Positions 14,663-21,767 of a stretch of 22,757 nucleotides of DNA are shown here, in pieces; the first letter of the stretch is position 1; each line of letters starts with the position of its first letter. Origin of the DNA: CAYLNK01 sp964384675 (lineage in GTDB: Bacteria; Acidobacteriota; Thermoanaerobaculia; UBA5066); assembly GCA_964384675.1 (NCBI GenBank), contig CAYLNK010000070.1, forward strand, positions 1 through 22,757, given 5' to 3'. Position numbers and translations under genes: made by a program. The notes under the pieces are model-generated. The model searched no databases. It had not been told where the DNA came from and saw nothing but the letters and a program-made list of their open reading frames with translations.

Positions 14663-14940
14663 GCGAGACCCGCTGGATCACCTGCAAGGAGTTCATCGAC
14701 TTCGTCTGGGCCTATCTCTCCGGCGAGGTGAGCGAGGCCGAGCGGAAGGAGTTCGAGTACCACCTCTCCGGCTGTCCCTCGTGCGTCGCCTACATGAAGA
14801 CGTACCAGCAGACGATCGAGCTGGCGCACCTCGCGCTCGAGGAGTCCTCGGCGGAGGAGGAGCCGCTCCCAGAGGAGGTCCCCGAGGAGCTCATCCTGGC
14901 CGTCCTCGCGGCCCGCAAGCCGCCCGCCCCTCCCACCTGA
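14659..14940 (+). CDS. Zinc-binding anti-sigma factor (zf-HC2/ZAS), soluble
   Basis: 93 residues, overlapping the sigma gene by 4 bases. The zinc-binding anti-sigma signature is present: Cys9, then His35-x3-Cys39-x2-Cys42 (HLSGCPSC). A helical segment follows (YMKTYQQTIELAHLALEE) and then an acidic, Pro-rich tail. There is no membrane helix, so unlike many anti-sigmas it should act in the cytoplasm, perhaps releasing sigma when the zinc site is oxidised (as in RsrA; inference). It is the partner of the preceding ECF factor. Stop codon 4 bases from the stop of the convergent gene. Confidence 0.9.
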   Translation: MSETRWITCKEFIDFVWAYLSGEVSEAERKEFEYHLSGCPSCVAYMKTYQQTIELAHLALEESSAEEEPLPEEVPEELILAVLAARKPPAPPT

Positions 14941-14944
14941 GACC

Positions 14945-15247
14945 TCAGGCGCCGCTCCTCTCCACGCGCCACTCCGCGAGGAACGCCTCGTCCTCTCTCC
15001 AGCCGAGGACGGTGGCTCGATCGCCCGAGGCGAGCGCGAACCCCTGGGCGACGGTCCCGTCGGGTGTCCGGTAGGCGTAGCAGTATTCCCCGCCGAGCGC
15101 GACGAACGTCTCGCCCGGCTGGGCGCAGATGATCCTCGCGTCCCATCCGTCCCCGGCGTCGAAGATCCTCAACCCGTCGTAGGACGCGGCGGGGTGTGGC
15201 GTGTGGAGGTTCCGGCTTCCACGATACGAATCGATCTTCGGGGGCAT
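14945..15247 (-). CDS. Small hypothetical protein, unknown family
   Basis: 100 residues from the ATG at 15247 (AAAGG about 10 bases upstream); another ATG at 15277 would add 10 residues but has no ribosome site. I do not recognise it. The sequence is beta-rich, with no signal peptide or membrane helix, and contains RIICAQPGETFVALGGEYCY (about 38-57) and a C-terminal FLAEWRVERSGA. Two Cys are present. It converges with the anti-sigma gene (4-base gap) and diverges from the debranching enzyme (56-base spacer). Codon positions look coding (GC-rich third positions), but the gene could be spurious. Confidence 0.55.
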   Translation of the reverse strand: MPPKIDSYRGSRNLHTPHPAASYDGLRIFDAGDGWDARIICAQPGETFVALGGEYCYAYRTPDGTVAQGFALASGDRATVLGWREDEAFLAEWRVERSGA

Positions 15248-15303
15248 CCTGGCGAAACCTTTCTCAACTGTCAGCATCCACAAGGGACGAGAGGAATTCA
15301 ACG

Positions 15304-17307
15304 ATGATCCGATCCGGCGAGGGGTTCTGGCGTTCCCGTGAGGCGGCGCGAAACGCCGAGTGGCTCGAGACCGACGGCCTCGGCGGCTACGCGTCGTCGA
15401 CGCTGGCCGGTCTCAACACCCGGCGCTACCACGGACTCCTCGTCGCCGCGACCGACCCGCCCTGCGTGAGGACGGTCCTCCTGTCCAAGCTCGAGGAGAC
15501 CCTCCGCATCGGCGACCGGGAGGTCCCGCTCTCGGTCAACCAGTACCCCGGCTCGACCAGCCCCGAGGGGGACCTCCACCTCCGGACCTTCGAGTGGGAG
15601 CCGTTCCCCAGCTTCGTCTACGAGGCCGAGGGGGTGAGGCTCAGGAAGACGCTCTTCCTCGTCCACGGCGAGGGGACGCTCGTCGTCTCCTACACCCTCG
15701 AGGCGGCGCCGGAGGGGTCGGCCGTGAGGCTCGACGTCCGGCCTCTCCTGGCGTTCCGCGACTACCACTCCCTCGGGCACGAGACCGGCGCGTTCCGCCG
15801 CGAGGTCGAGCGCGGCGACGGGACCCTGACCGTCCAGCCGTTCGAGCGGCTCCCGGCGTTGACGTTCGCGCACGGCGCCGGGCGCGTGCACGACGGGGCC
15901 TTCTGGTACCGGCGCTTCCTGTACGAGACCGAGAGGCTGCGAGGCTTCGACTTCGAGGAGGACCTCTTCAGCCCCTTCTCGCTCGAATTCGAGCTGGAGA
16001 CGGGGAAGCCCGCGACGGTCGTCGCCTCCACGAACCGCCGGCCGGCTTCGGACGCGGAGGCGCTTCGCGCCCGGGAGATCGCGCGACGCGACGCGATCAC
16101 GGGCCCGAAGACCGAGAGGAGCGCGCTCCGCGCCATCCGGCGCGCGGCCGACCAGTTCCTCGTCGCCCGCGGCGAAGGCACGACGGTGATCGCCGGGTAT
16201 CCGTGGTTCACCGACTGGGGCCGCGACACGATGATCGCCCTCCCCGGGCTGACCCTGGCGACGGACCGGCCGGAGATCGCCAAGCGGCTCCTCTCCACCT
16301 TCGCCCGGCACGTCGACGGCGGCATGATCCCCAACCGGTTCCCCGACGCCAACGAGCCCCCCGAATACAACACGGTCGACGCGACCCTCTGGTTCGTCGA
16401 GGCGATCCGCGCGTACCACGAGAAGACGGGCGACGACGCGTTCCTCTCGGAGCTCTACCCCACGCTCCTCTCGATCGTCGACGCCCACGTCACCGGCACG
16501 CGCTACGGGATCCACGTCGACGGCGACGGCCTCCTCGCCTCCGGCGCCGAGGGCGTCCAGCTCACCTGGATGGACGCCAAGGTCGGCGACCGGGTCGTCA
16601 CGCCGCGGCGTGGAAAGCCCGTGGAGATCCAGGCCCTCTGGTTCAACGCCGTCTCGTTCCTGGAGAAGCTGGCCGGGCGGCAGGGAGACGCCGCGGCCGC
16701 CACGCGGATGAGGGGGCTCGCGGAGAAGGCGCGGGCCAGCTTCGATCGCCTCTTCTGGAACGAGGCGGCCGGCTGCCTGTACGACAACGTCGACGAGCAC
16801 GGCGTTCCGGATCCCTCGATCCGTCCGAACCAGGTCTTCGCCGTCAGCCTGCCGTTCCCCCTCCTCGACGGCGAGCGGGCCGCCCGGGTGGTCGCGACCG
16901 TGGAGCGCGAGCTCCTCACGCCGTTCGGGCTCCGGACGCTCGCGCCGTCCGACCCGGCCTACGTGGGGCGCTACGAGGGCGGACCGGTGGAGCGGGACGG
17001 TGCCTACCACCAGGGAACGGTCTGGCCCTGGCTCCTCGGTCCGTTCGTGATCGCCTACCTGAAGACGCAGGATCACTCGACGCGGGCGCGTCTCCGCGCG
17101 GTCGACTTCCTCAAGTCGCTCGTCCTCTACATGCGGGGCCCCGGGCTCGGCCAGCTCCCCGAGATCCTCGACGGCGACGTGCCCCGGCGGCCGGCGGGCT
17201 GCTTCGCACAGGCCTGGAGCGTCGCGCAGCTGTACGAGGCGATCCTCGTCGCGGGCCTGCCGGCCGGCGACTCGGCCGGCTATCGGGCCGTCGCGCCGCC
17301 CGCCTGA
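15304..17307 (+). CDS. Glycogen debranching enzyme, archaeal/bacterial type (amylo-alpha-1,6-glucosidase, GH133)
   Basis: 667 residues, start at an ATG with AGAGGA 8 bases upstream. The N-terminal domain begins EWLETDGLGGYASSTLAGLNTRRYHGLLVA (19-48), diagnostic for the GDE N-terminal beta-sandwich. The catalytic (alpha/alpha)6 barrel has GYPWFTDWGRDTMIALPGL (298-316), EYNTVDATLWFVEA (about 353-366), QLTWMDAK (419-426), GKPVEIQALWFNA and YHQGTVWPWLLGPF (568-581). It hydrolyses alpha-1,6 branch linkages of glycogen in the cytoplasm. It is complete and of usual length. No glycogen synthase or phosphorylase is nearby; the sigma54 regulator converges on it 7 bases away, so shared control is not implied. 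Confidence 0.95.
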   Translation: MIRSGEGFWRSREAARNAEWLETDGLGGYASSTLAGLNTRRYHGLLVAATDPPCVRTVLLSKLEETLRIGDREVPLSVNQYPGSTSPEGDLHLRTFEWEPFPSFVYEAEGVRLRKTLFLVHGEGTLVVSYTLEAAPEGSAVRLDVRPLLAFRDYHSLGHETGAFRREVERGDGTLTVQPFERLPALTFAHGAGRVHDGAFWYRRFLYETERLRGFDFEEDLFSPFSLEFELETGKPATVVASTNRRPASDAEALRAREIARRDAITGPKTERSALRAIRRAADQFLVARGEGTTVIAGYPWFTDWGRDTMIALPGLTLATDRPEIAKRLLSTFARHVDGGMIPNRFPDANEPPEYNTVDATLWFVEAIRAYHEKTGDDAFLSELYPTLLSIVDAHVTGTRYGIHVDGDGLLASGAEGVQLTWMDAKVGDRVVTPRRGKPVEIQALWFNAVSFLEKLAGRQGDAAAATRMRGLAEKARASFDRLFWNEAAGCLYDNVDEHGVPDPSIRPNQVFAVSLPFPLLDGERAARVVATVERELLTPFGLRTLAPSDPAYVGRYEGGPVERDGAYHQGTVWPWLLGPFVIAYLKTQDHSTRARLRAVDFLKSLVLYMRGPGLGQLPEILDGDVPRRPAGCFAQAWSVAQLYEAILVAGLPAGDSAGYRAVAPPA

Positions 17308-17314
17308 CCTCGGA

Positions 17315-18928
17315 TCACCGGCGCGTGGCGCGCTTCCGGCGTGCGCCCGTTCCCGCGGCCCGCGCCACGCGGAGCTGCGACACGAACGTCGTCGGCGGGA
17401 TCCCGATCCGCCCGGCGGCGCCGTCCGGGCCGTACACCCGCCCGCCCGATGCCTCCAGGGCCGCCTCGAGGTTCCGGAGGGAGAGCTCCTTCAGCTCGCG
17501 TGCCGTGAGGACCCGGTGCGTCGCCTGGACGCTCGGCGCGGCCGGCGCCGCGGACCGCGGCATCGCGTCGCCGACGTGGAGCCTTCCGCCTCCCGCCGAG
17601 ATGAGCGCGCGCTCGAGGACGCTCTGGAGCTCGCGCACGTTCCCGGGCCACGCGTAGGCCGAGAGGAGCGCGAGGTCTGCGGGCGTCAGGCGAGGCGTCT
17701 TCACCCGGAGCTTCCGCGCCCCGGCCTCCAGGAAGTGCGCCGCGAGGACGGGCACGTCCTCGAGCCGCTCCCGGAGCGGGGGGACGTGGATGGGAAAGAC
17801 GCTCAGGCGGTAGTAGAGGTCCTCCCGGAACCGGCCCGCCGCGCTCTCCCGCGCCAGATCCCGGTTGGTGGCCGCCACCAGCCTCACGTCGACCTGCCGC
17901 GTCCGCTCCTCCCCCACCCTCTCGAACTCGCGCTCCTGGAGGACGCGGAGGAGCTTCCCCTGGAGCTCGAGCGGGACCTCCCCGATCTCGTCGAGGAAGA
18001 GCGTGCCGCCGTCGGCCGCCTGGAAGCGGCCGATCCGGTCGCGGAGCGCGCCCGTGAACGCGCCCCTGGCGTGGCCGAAGAACTCGCTCTCGAACAGCTC
18101 GCGCGGGATCGCGGCCGCGTTCACCTTCACGAGCGGGCGAGGGCGCCGAGGGCTCGCCTCGTGAAGGGCGCGCGCCACCAGCTCCTTCCCGGTCCCGGAC
18201 TCTCCGGTGACGAGAACGGTCGACGGCGTCGGGCCGGCGAGCTCGATCTGCCGCCGCACCCGGCGAATCGCTTCGCCCTCGCCCAGGAGACCCCAGACGC
18301 CCGCGGCCGCCGTCACCTCGTCGCGGAGCGCCCGGTTCTCGTTCTCGAGCCGGTCCTTCAGCTCGTCGATCTCGGCGAACGCACGCGAGTTCGCGAGAGC
18401 GACGGCCGCGAGGTCGGCGAAGAAGCGCAGCCAGGCGAACGTCCCGGAGTCGCATCTCTGGCGGTTGAACACCGCGAGGACGCCCAGGATCTCGCCGCGG
18501 AAGACCAGGGGCTGCCCGCCGAAGGTCCGGATCCCCTCCTCCCGGGCCCACGCGGGATTCGCGACCCAGGTCGCGTCCTTCTGGACGTCCTCGATCAGGA
18601 GCGGCAGGCCGGTCGCGCCGATACGTCCGATCTTCCGGACGCCGAGCGGGAAGCGCCGGAAGCCCCCATCGAGCCGCCCCCACTCCCCCTTCCCGGGAAT
18701 CCGGGACGACCCGGCGCTGGCCGCGAGGTGAAGACAACGGATCTGGCTCGGGCACTCGGGGCGCATCGGACAGGTCTCGCAGAGGTCCCCCGGTCCGACG
18801 AGCCAGACCCGTGCCAGCGCGATGCCCGGCTGCGCCGCGAGGCCCGAGACGACCCGCCGGAGGACGGCCTCGACCGAGCGTTCGCTCGCCACCGAGAGCG
18901 CGGTCGACTGGAGGGAATCGGGCGTCAT
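17315..18928 (-). CDS. Sigma54-dependent transcriptional activator with N-terminal GAF domain
   Basis: 537 residues from the ATG at 18928 (a GTG at 18973 is possible; neither has a clear ribosome site). GAF domain about 15-182, coiled linker 183-208, AAA+ domain 215-445 with Walker A GESGTGKE (242-249), the sigma54-contacting GAFTGA (289-294), Walker B TLFLDEIG (309-316) and the sensor segment ATNRDL (353-358). The C-terminal HTH is about 485-520 (RNLEAALEASGGRVYG, IPPTTFVSQL). So it opens sigma54 promoters by ATP hydrolysis. The GAF domain has a cysteine cluster, C50-x2-C53-x5-C59-x5-C65, of the kind seen in a subset of these regulators and possibly binding a metal. No -24/-12 promoter is visible in the window; the target is unknown. 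Confidence 0.95.
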   Translation of the reverse strand: MTPDSLQSTALSVASERSVEAVLRRVVSGLAAQPGIALARVWLVGPGDLCETCPMRPECPSQIRCLHLAASAGSSRIPGKGEWGRLDGGFRRFPLGVRKIGRIGATGLPLLIEDVQKDATWVANPAWAREEGIRTFGGQPLVFRGEILGVLAVFNRQRCDSGTFAWLRFFADLAAVALANSRAFAEIDELKDRLENENRALRDEVTAAAGVWGLLGEGEAIRRVRRQIELAGPTPSTVLVTGESGTGKELVARALHEASPRRPRPLVKVNAAAIPRELFESEFFGHARGAFTGALRDRIGRFQAADGGTLFLDEIGEVPLELQGKLLRVLQEREFERVGEERTRQVDVRLVAATNRDLARESAAGRFREDLYYRLSVFPIHVPPLRERLEDVPVLAAHFLEAGARKLRVKTPRLTPADLALLSAYAWPGNVRELQSVLERALISAGGGRLHVGDAMPRSAAPAAPSVQATHRVLTARELKELSLRNLEAALEASGGRVYGPDGAAGRIGIPPTTFVSQLRVARAAGTGARRKRATRR

Positions 18929-19027
18929 GCGGTCGGAGTCCGTCGACTCTACACCGCCCCCTCTCCCGGTCACGGGAATTCGTGGCCGCCGCCCTGGGAC
19001 ACCGGCCGCGTCGCTCGGAGCCGCGGC

Positions 19028-19462
19028 TCAGGCTCCGGCCGGCGCCGGAGGGAAGTGCCGTCGCTCGTCCTCACGGATCGCCAGGTCGTTGATGCTCGCG
19101 TATCGCCGCGCCATCAGCCCCTCCGGGTCGAACTCCCACATCTCGTTGCCGTACGAGCGGTACCACTGGCCCCCGGCGTCCCGCCACTCGTACTCGAACC
19201 GCACCGCGATGCGGTTCTCGCGGAAGCCCCACAGCTCCTTCTTCAGCCGGTAGTCCCGCTCCCTGGCCCACTTGCGGCCGAGGAACTCCCGGACCTCCTC
19301 GCGCCCCCTCAGGAACTCGGTCCGGTTCCTCCACTCGGTGTCCTCGGTGTAGGCCAGGGAGACCCGCTCGGGATCGCGGCTGTTCCAGGCGTCCTCGGCG
19401 GCCTGCACCTTGGCGAGAGCGGACTCCCGCGTGAAGGGCGGGCGGATCGTCGTGCTCGTCAT
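19028..19462 (-). CDS. DUF1348 (NTF2-like/SnoaL-fold) protein
   Basis: 144 residues from the ATG at 19462, preceded by a perfect AAGGAGG 6 bases away. The core AYTEDTEWRNRTEFLRGREE (38-57), REFLGRKWARERDYRLKKEL (58-77), VRFEYEW (88-93) and SYGNEMWEFDPEGLM (103-117) are diagnostic of DUF1348. This is a small cytosolic alpha+beta barrel (NTF2 superfamily) of about 150 residues, often encoded near redox or stress genes. No enzymatic function is established. It is the second gene of a pair with the YHS protein (62 bases between). Confidence 0.92.
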   Translation of the reverse strand: MTSTTIRPPFTRESALAKVQAAEDAWNSRDPERVSLAYTEDTEWRNRTEFLRGREEVREFLGRKWARERDYRLKKELWGFRENRIAVRFEYEWRDAGGQWYRSYGNEMWEFDPEGLMARRYASINDLAIREDERRHFPPAPAGA

Positions 19463-19524
19463 CTGGTCCTCCTTGCCCGAGGGCCCCCGCGCCGGGCCGG
19501 CGAAGGAGCCCCCGGGAACGCGGA

Positions 19525-19977
19525 TCACTTCGTGCCGTGCTGGGTCAGACCGGGCCAGCTCCTGTCGGCCTTGGCGACGTTCCCATCGAAGTCGGCGTTG
19601 AACTTCTTCAGGATGTCGGCGTTCAGGTTCAGGTAGAGCTTGCCGTTCCGGACCTGCCAGGTGCTGATGTCCACCGGGAAGAGCTTGTCGATGGCGACAC
19701 CGAAGGCGCAGAACCCGCCGTACTGGGGCACGTACTTACCGGGGTTCCCGGTGAACAGCTTCTTGTGCTCCTCGCTGGCGAAGAGGTACGTCGCCCCCTG
19801 ATACGACGCGCTGATGAAGGGGGAGCCGTTCACCGGCCGGGCGTCGGTGAAGAAGGCCACGGTGTCGTAGCCGCCGACGGCGATCGTGCTCGCCCCGGCG
19901 ACGTTGACGAGGTCGCTCGCCGAGACGGGCGCGGCCGTGAGGAGCGCGAGGGCGGCGGTTCCGAGGATCGATTTCAT
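19525..19977 (-). CDS. Secreted YHS-domain protein
   Basis: 150 residues from the ATG at 19977 (AGGAGA 9 bases upstream); an upstream open extension to 20091 does not resemble the family. A signal peptide (1-20, MKSILGTAALALLTAAPVSA) is followed by a YHS domain: GGYDTVAFFTDARPVNG (35-51), ISASYQGATYLFASEEHKKL (55-74), GNPGKYVPQYGGFCAFGVA (78-95). The conserved Cys90 is present. YHS domains occur in metal-related proteins, but the role of this secreted form is unknown. It is transcribed with the DUF1348 gene and preceded by a 166-base leader to the tandem inverted repeat at 20145-20194, which may control it. Confidence 0.9.
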   Translation of the reverse strand: MKSILGTAALALLTAAPVSASDLVNVAGASTIAVGGYDTVAFFTDARPVNGSPFISASYQGATYLFASEEHKKLFTGNPGKYVPQYGGFCAFGVAIDKLFPVDISTWQVRNGKLYLNLNADILKKFNADFDGNVAKADRSWPGLTQHGTK

Positions 19978-20144
19978 GTTCGTGTCTCTCCTGTTCGGTG
20001 TCGTGGAAGATCCGGTGAACGTCGTCGTGCCTTCTGCGGTCACGCCCCGGAGAGTGCACGCCGGCTGCCAGGCACGGGTCTCGACTCTCAAGTCGTTTCG
20101 AGAGAAGAGCTTGAGCGGAATCGTCGGCTCCGGGAGCGAGCGCC

Positions 20145-20194
20145 ATATTTCGTTGCATAACGATATTTCGTCTCGCAGTGAGACGATATTTCGT
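20145..20194. promoter_or_regulatory. Tandem inverted repeats sharing half-sites (three ATATTTCGT copies)
   Basis: ATATTTCGT occurs at 20145-20153, 20163-20171 and 20186-20194. Two inverted repeats overlap: IR1 pairs ATATTTCGTT (20145) with AACGATATTT across GCAT (8 of 10), IR2 pairs ATTTCGTCTC (20165) with GAGACGATAT across GCAGT (9 of 10). The full ACGATATTTCGT occurs twice (20160 and 20183). The region is AT-rich in GC-rich surroundings. It reads as two regulator dimer sites side by side, upstream of the YHS gene. The regulator is not identified. Confidence 0.55.
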
Positions 20195-20306
20195 GCCGCT
20201 GCGCCCGGCCCCCGGCGAGCCCCGACGCCGCCCGGGACACTCGAGCGCGGCGACGGCTCCTCAGGCCCGGAGCCGGGCTCGACGGCGGCTCGTGAGCGCC
20301 GTCATG

Positions 20307-20325
20307 CGGCGGATCGATTCCGCCG
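20307..20325 (-). terminator. Hairpin after the metallo-beta-lactamase-fold gene
   Basis: CGGCGGA and TCCGCCG form a perfect 7-bp stem with loop TCGAT, about 40 bases past the stop at 20367. There is no T-run, so termination is uncertain. Confidence 0.3.
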
Positions 20326-20366
20326 GCTCGTCCCGCTCGGTCACGGGGCCCCGGAGGGCGGCCCGG

Positions 20367-21689
20367 TCACGCGCCTCGCGGCATGCGTGCCCCGGCGCGC
20401 GCCACACGAGGGCTCGATTCCATCGTCGAGCCGCCGGACGGATACGGCCCGTGGGCGGCCTTCACCGCGCCGGTCTCGTCCGTGTCCTCCACGACGAAGA
20501 CGCGGTACGACGCGCCGCCCGCCTCGACGCGCACGACGACGTGGCCGGCGTCCGAGGTCACCCGCGCGGCGCGGGGGCCGATCGTGGCCTTCGTGGCCTC
20601 TCTCAGCCGGGTCACGAAGACGTCCCGCGGGCCCTTCCAGATTCGATTCGAGAGGAGACGCTTCAGCACGTCCGGCGACGGGTGCGTGGGCGACCAGGCC
20701 GGCACGACGAGAACGCGGGGGCCGAGCGTCGCCAGGAAGAACGGGTTCGCGGGCTCGATCGAGCCGTGGTGGTCCACCACGACGACGTCCGTCCTGCCGA
20801 TCGCCCGCGCGATCGGCGTCTCCACGTCCCACCAGGCGGGCGCGCCGGGCTCGGGCTGCCCGTACAAGTCGCCGCCCGTGTAGTACGTGAACGCCCCGTA
20901 GCGGATCCGGAGCGCGATGCTGCACGGGTTCTCGGGCGCGCGGTCCTCCTCGGGGAGCCCGTCGCCGGCCGGGAAGAGGTGAGCCACCGCGTCGCCCTTC
21001 CCGGTCCAGACGTCGCCGTTCGCCGCCACCGTCCGCACCTCGAAGCCCGGATAGGCGGCCGCGTCCTTCTTCAGCGCGATCTGGTCGGCGCGCCCCGGAC
21101 GGATGCGCTCCCGAACCGTGCCGCGCTCCTTCGCCTGGAAGTCGGCGAACTTCCGGTAGTTCTCGATCACCGCGCCGGTCGGCTTCGCCGGATCGCCGTA
21201 GTCCGGGAAGCCGCGGTCCAGGAGCTCGTGGATGGAGATCGACTCCGCGACCTCGGCCAGCCCCGCGACCCGGTAGCCGGCCGCGGAGAGGCGGGCCGTC
21301 GTGAGCGGAGCACCGAGATGGTCGGGGTGGAAGTGCGTGACCAGGGCGTAGTCGAGCGCCGCCCTCTCGCCGGCGACCCTCCGGATGTACCGCGCCACCC
21401 ACTCCCCGGCGCCCCGGCTGCCGTCGGGAAACGCCGTCGCCTGCGGGACGGCATCCCCCACGTCCCCGGCGTCGACGAGGAGCGTCGTGCCGTCCGGTAG
21501 CCGGAAGAACGCCGCGTTCCCGCGGCCCGTGCTGATCTGGTGGATCTCCAGGGTCCCCGGGGTCCAGGGCGGGAGGCTCGCGGAAGCGGGAGCGCCCGTC
21601 CCGTTCGCCGCGCTTCCCGAAAGCGCGATGGCGGCGGAGGCCGCGACGAGGCAGGCCCATGCGCGCGGCAGCCGCTTCCGAGTCGTCAT
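20367..21689 (-). CDS. Exported metallo-beta-lactamase-fold hydrolase (ComEC/Rec2-like MBL domain)
   Basis: 440 residues from the ATG at 21689. The frame stays open far upstream, but hydrophobic signal and homology start here (signal peptide about 1-29, RAWACLVAASAAIALSGSAA). The MBL fold shows IHQISTGRGNAAFFRLPDGT (49-68), LLVDAGD (70-76), the metal motif THFHPDH (118-124), YTGGDL (270-275) and VVDHHGS (304-310). This layout matches the secreted MBL domain found alone or fused in ComEC. The real substrate (nucleic acid, phospholipid or other phosphodiester) is not shown. A C-terminal tail of about 30 residues is Ala/Arg-rich. A TATGAT hexamer lies 6 bases before the ATG and no Shine-Dalgarno sequence is present. 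Confidence 0.88.
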   Translation of the reverse strand: MTTRKRLPRAWACLVAASAAIALSGSAANGTGAPASASLPPWTPGTLEIHQISTGRGNAAFFRLPDGTTLLVDAGDVGDAVPQATAFPDGSRGAGEWVARYIRRVAGERAALDYALVTHFHPDHLGAPLTTARLSAAGYRVAGLAEVAESISIHELLDRGFPDYGDPAKPTGAVIENYRKFADFQAKERGTVRERIRPGRADQIALKKDAAAYPGFEVRTVAANGDVWTGKGDAVAHLFPAGDGLPEEDRAPENPCSIALRIRYGAFTYYTGGDLYGQPEPGAPAWWDVETPIARAIGRTDVVVVDHHGSIEPANPFFLATLGPRVLVVPAWSPTHPSPDVLKRLLSNRIWKGPRDVFVTRLREATKATIGPRAARVTSDAGHVVVRVEAGGASYRVFVVEDTDETGAVKAAHGPYPSGGSTMESSPRVARAGARMPRGA

Positions 21690-21695
21690 CGGCCG

Positions 21696-21701
21696 ATCAT
21701 A
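21696..21701 (-). promoter_or_regulatory. Candidate -10 element (TATGAT) directly before the hydrolase start
   Basis: TATGAT on the minus strand ends 6 bases before the ATG at 21689, implying a transcript starting at or near the start codon. No good -35 is seen. Confidence 0.35.
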
Positions 21702-21767
21702 AGGAAGGCGTTCGGCGTGCGGGAAGCCGTCGTCCTCGCCGCGCCGGCTCCTGTAGAGTCCTCGCCG

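Larger units (their letters stand above)
19978..20366. other. 389-base intergenic region upstream of the YHS gene
   Basis: I see no credible gene here. The left half (19978-20200) is the leader and control region of the YHS-DUF1348 pair, including an AT-rich tandem inverted repeat. The right half is very GC-rich and has two hairpins: CGGCTCC/GGAGCCG (20254-20275) and CGGCGGA/TCCGCCG (20307-20325), the latter placed to end the hydrolase transcript. Confidence 0.6.

Noticed and set aside
19018..19029. 12-bp palindrome GAGCCGCGGCTC at the end of the DUF1348 gene
   Set aside because: It is all but coding sequence, GC-only palindromes of this size are frequent in such DNA, and no T-run follows.
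20145..20194. The repeated ATATTTCGT as a CRISPR array or plasmid-type iteron origin
   Set aside because: Only three short copies, no uniform spacers, no cas or rep gene nearby; paired dyads fit an operator better.
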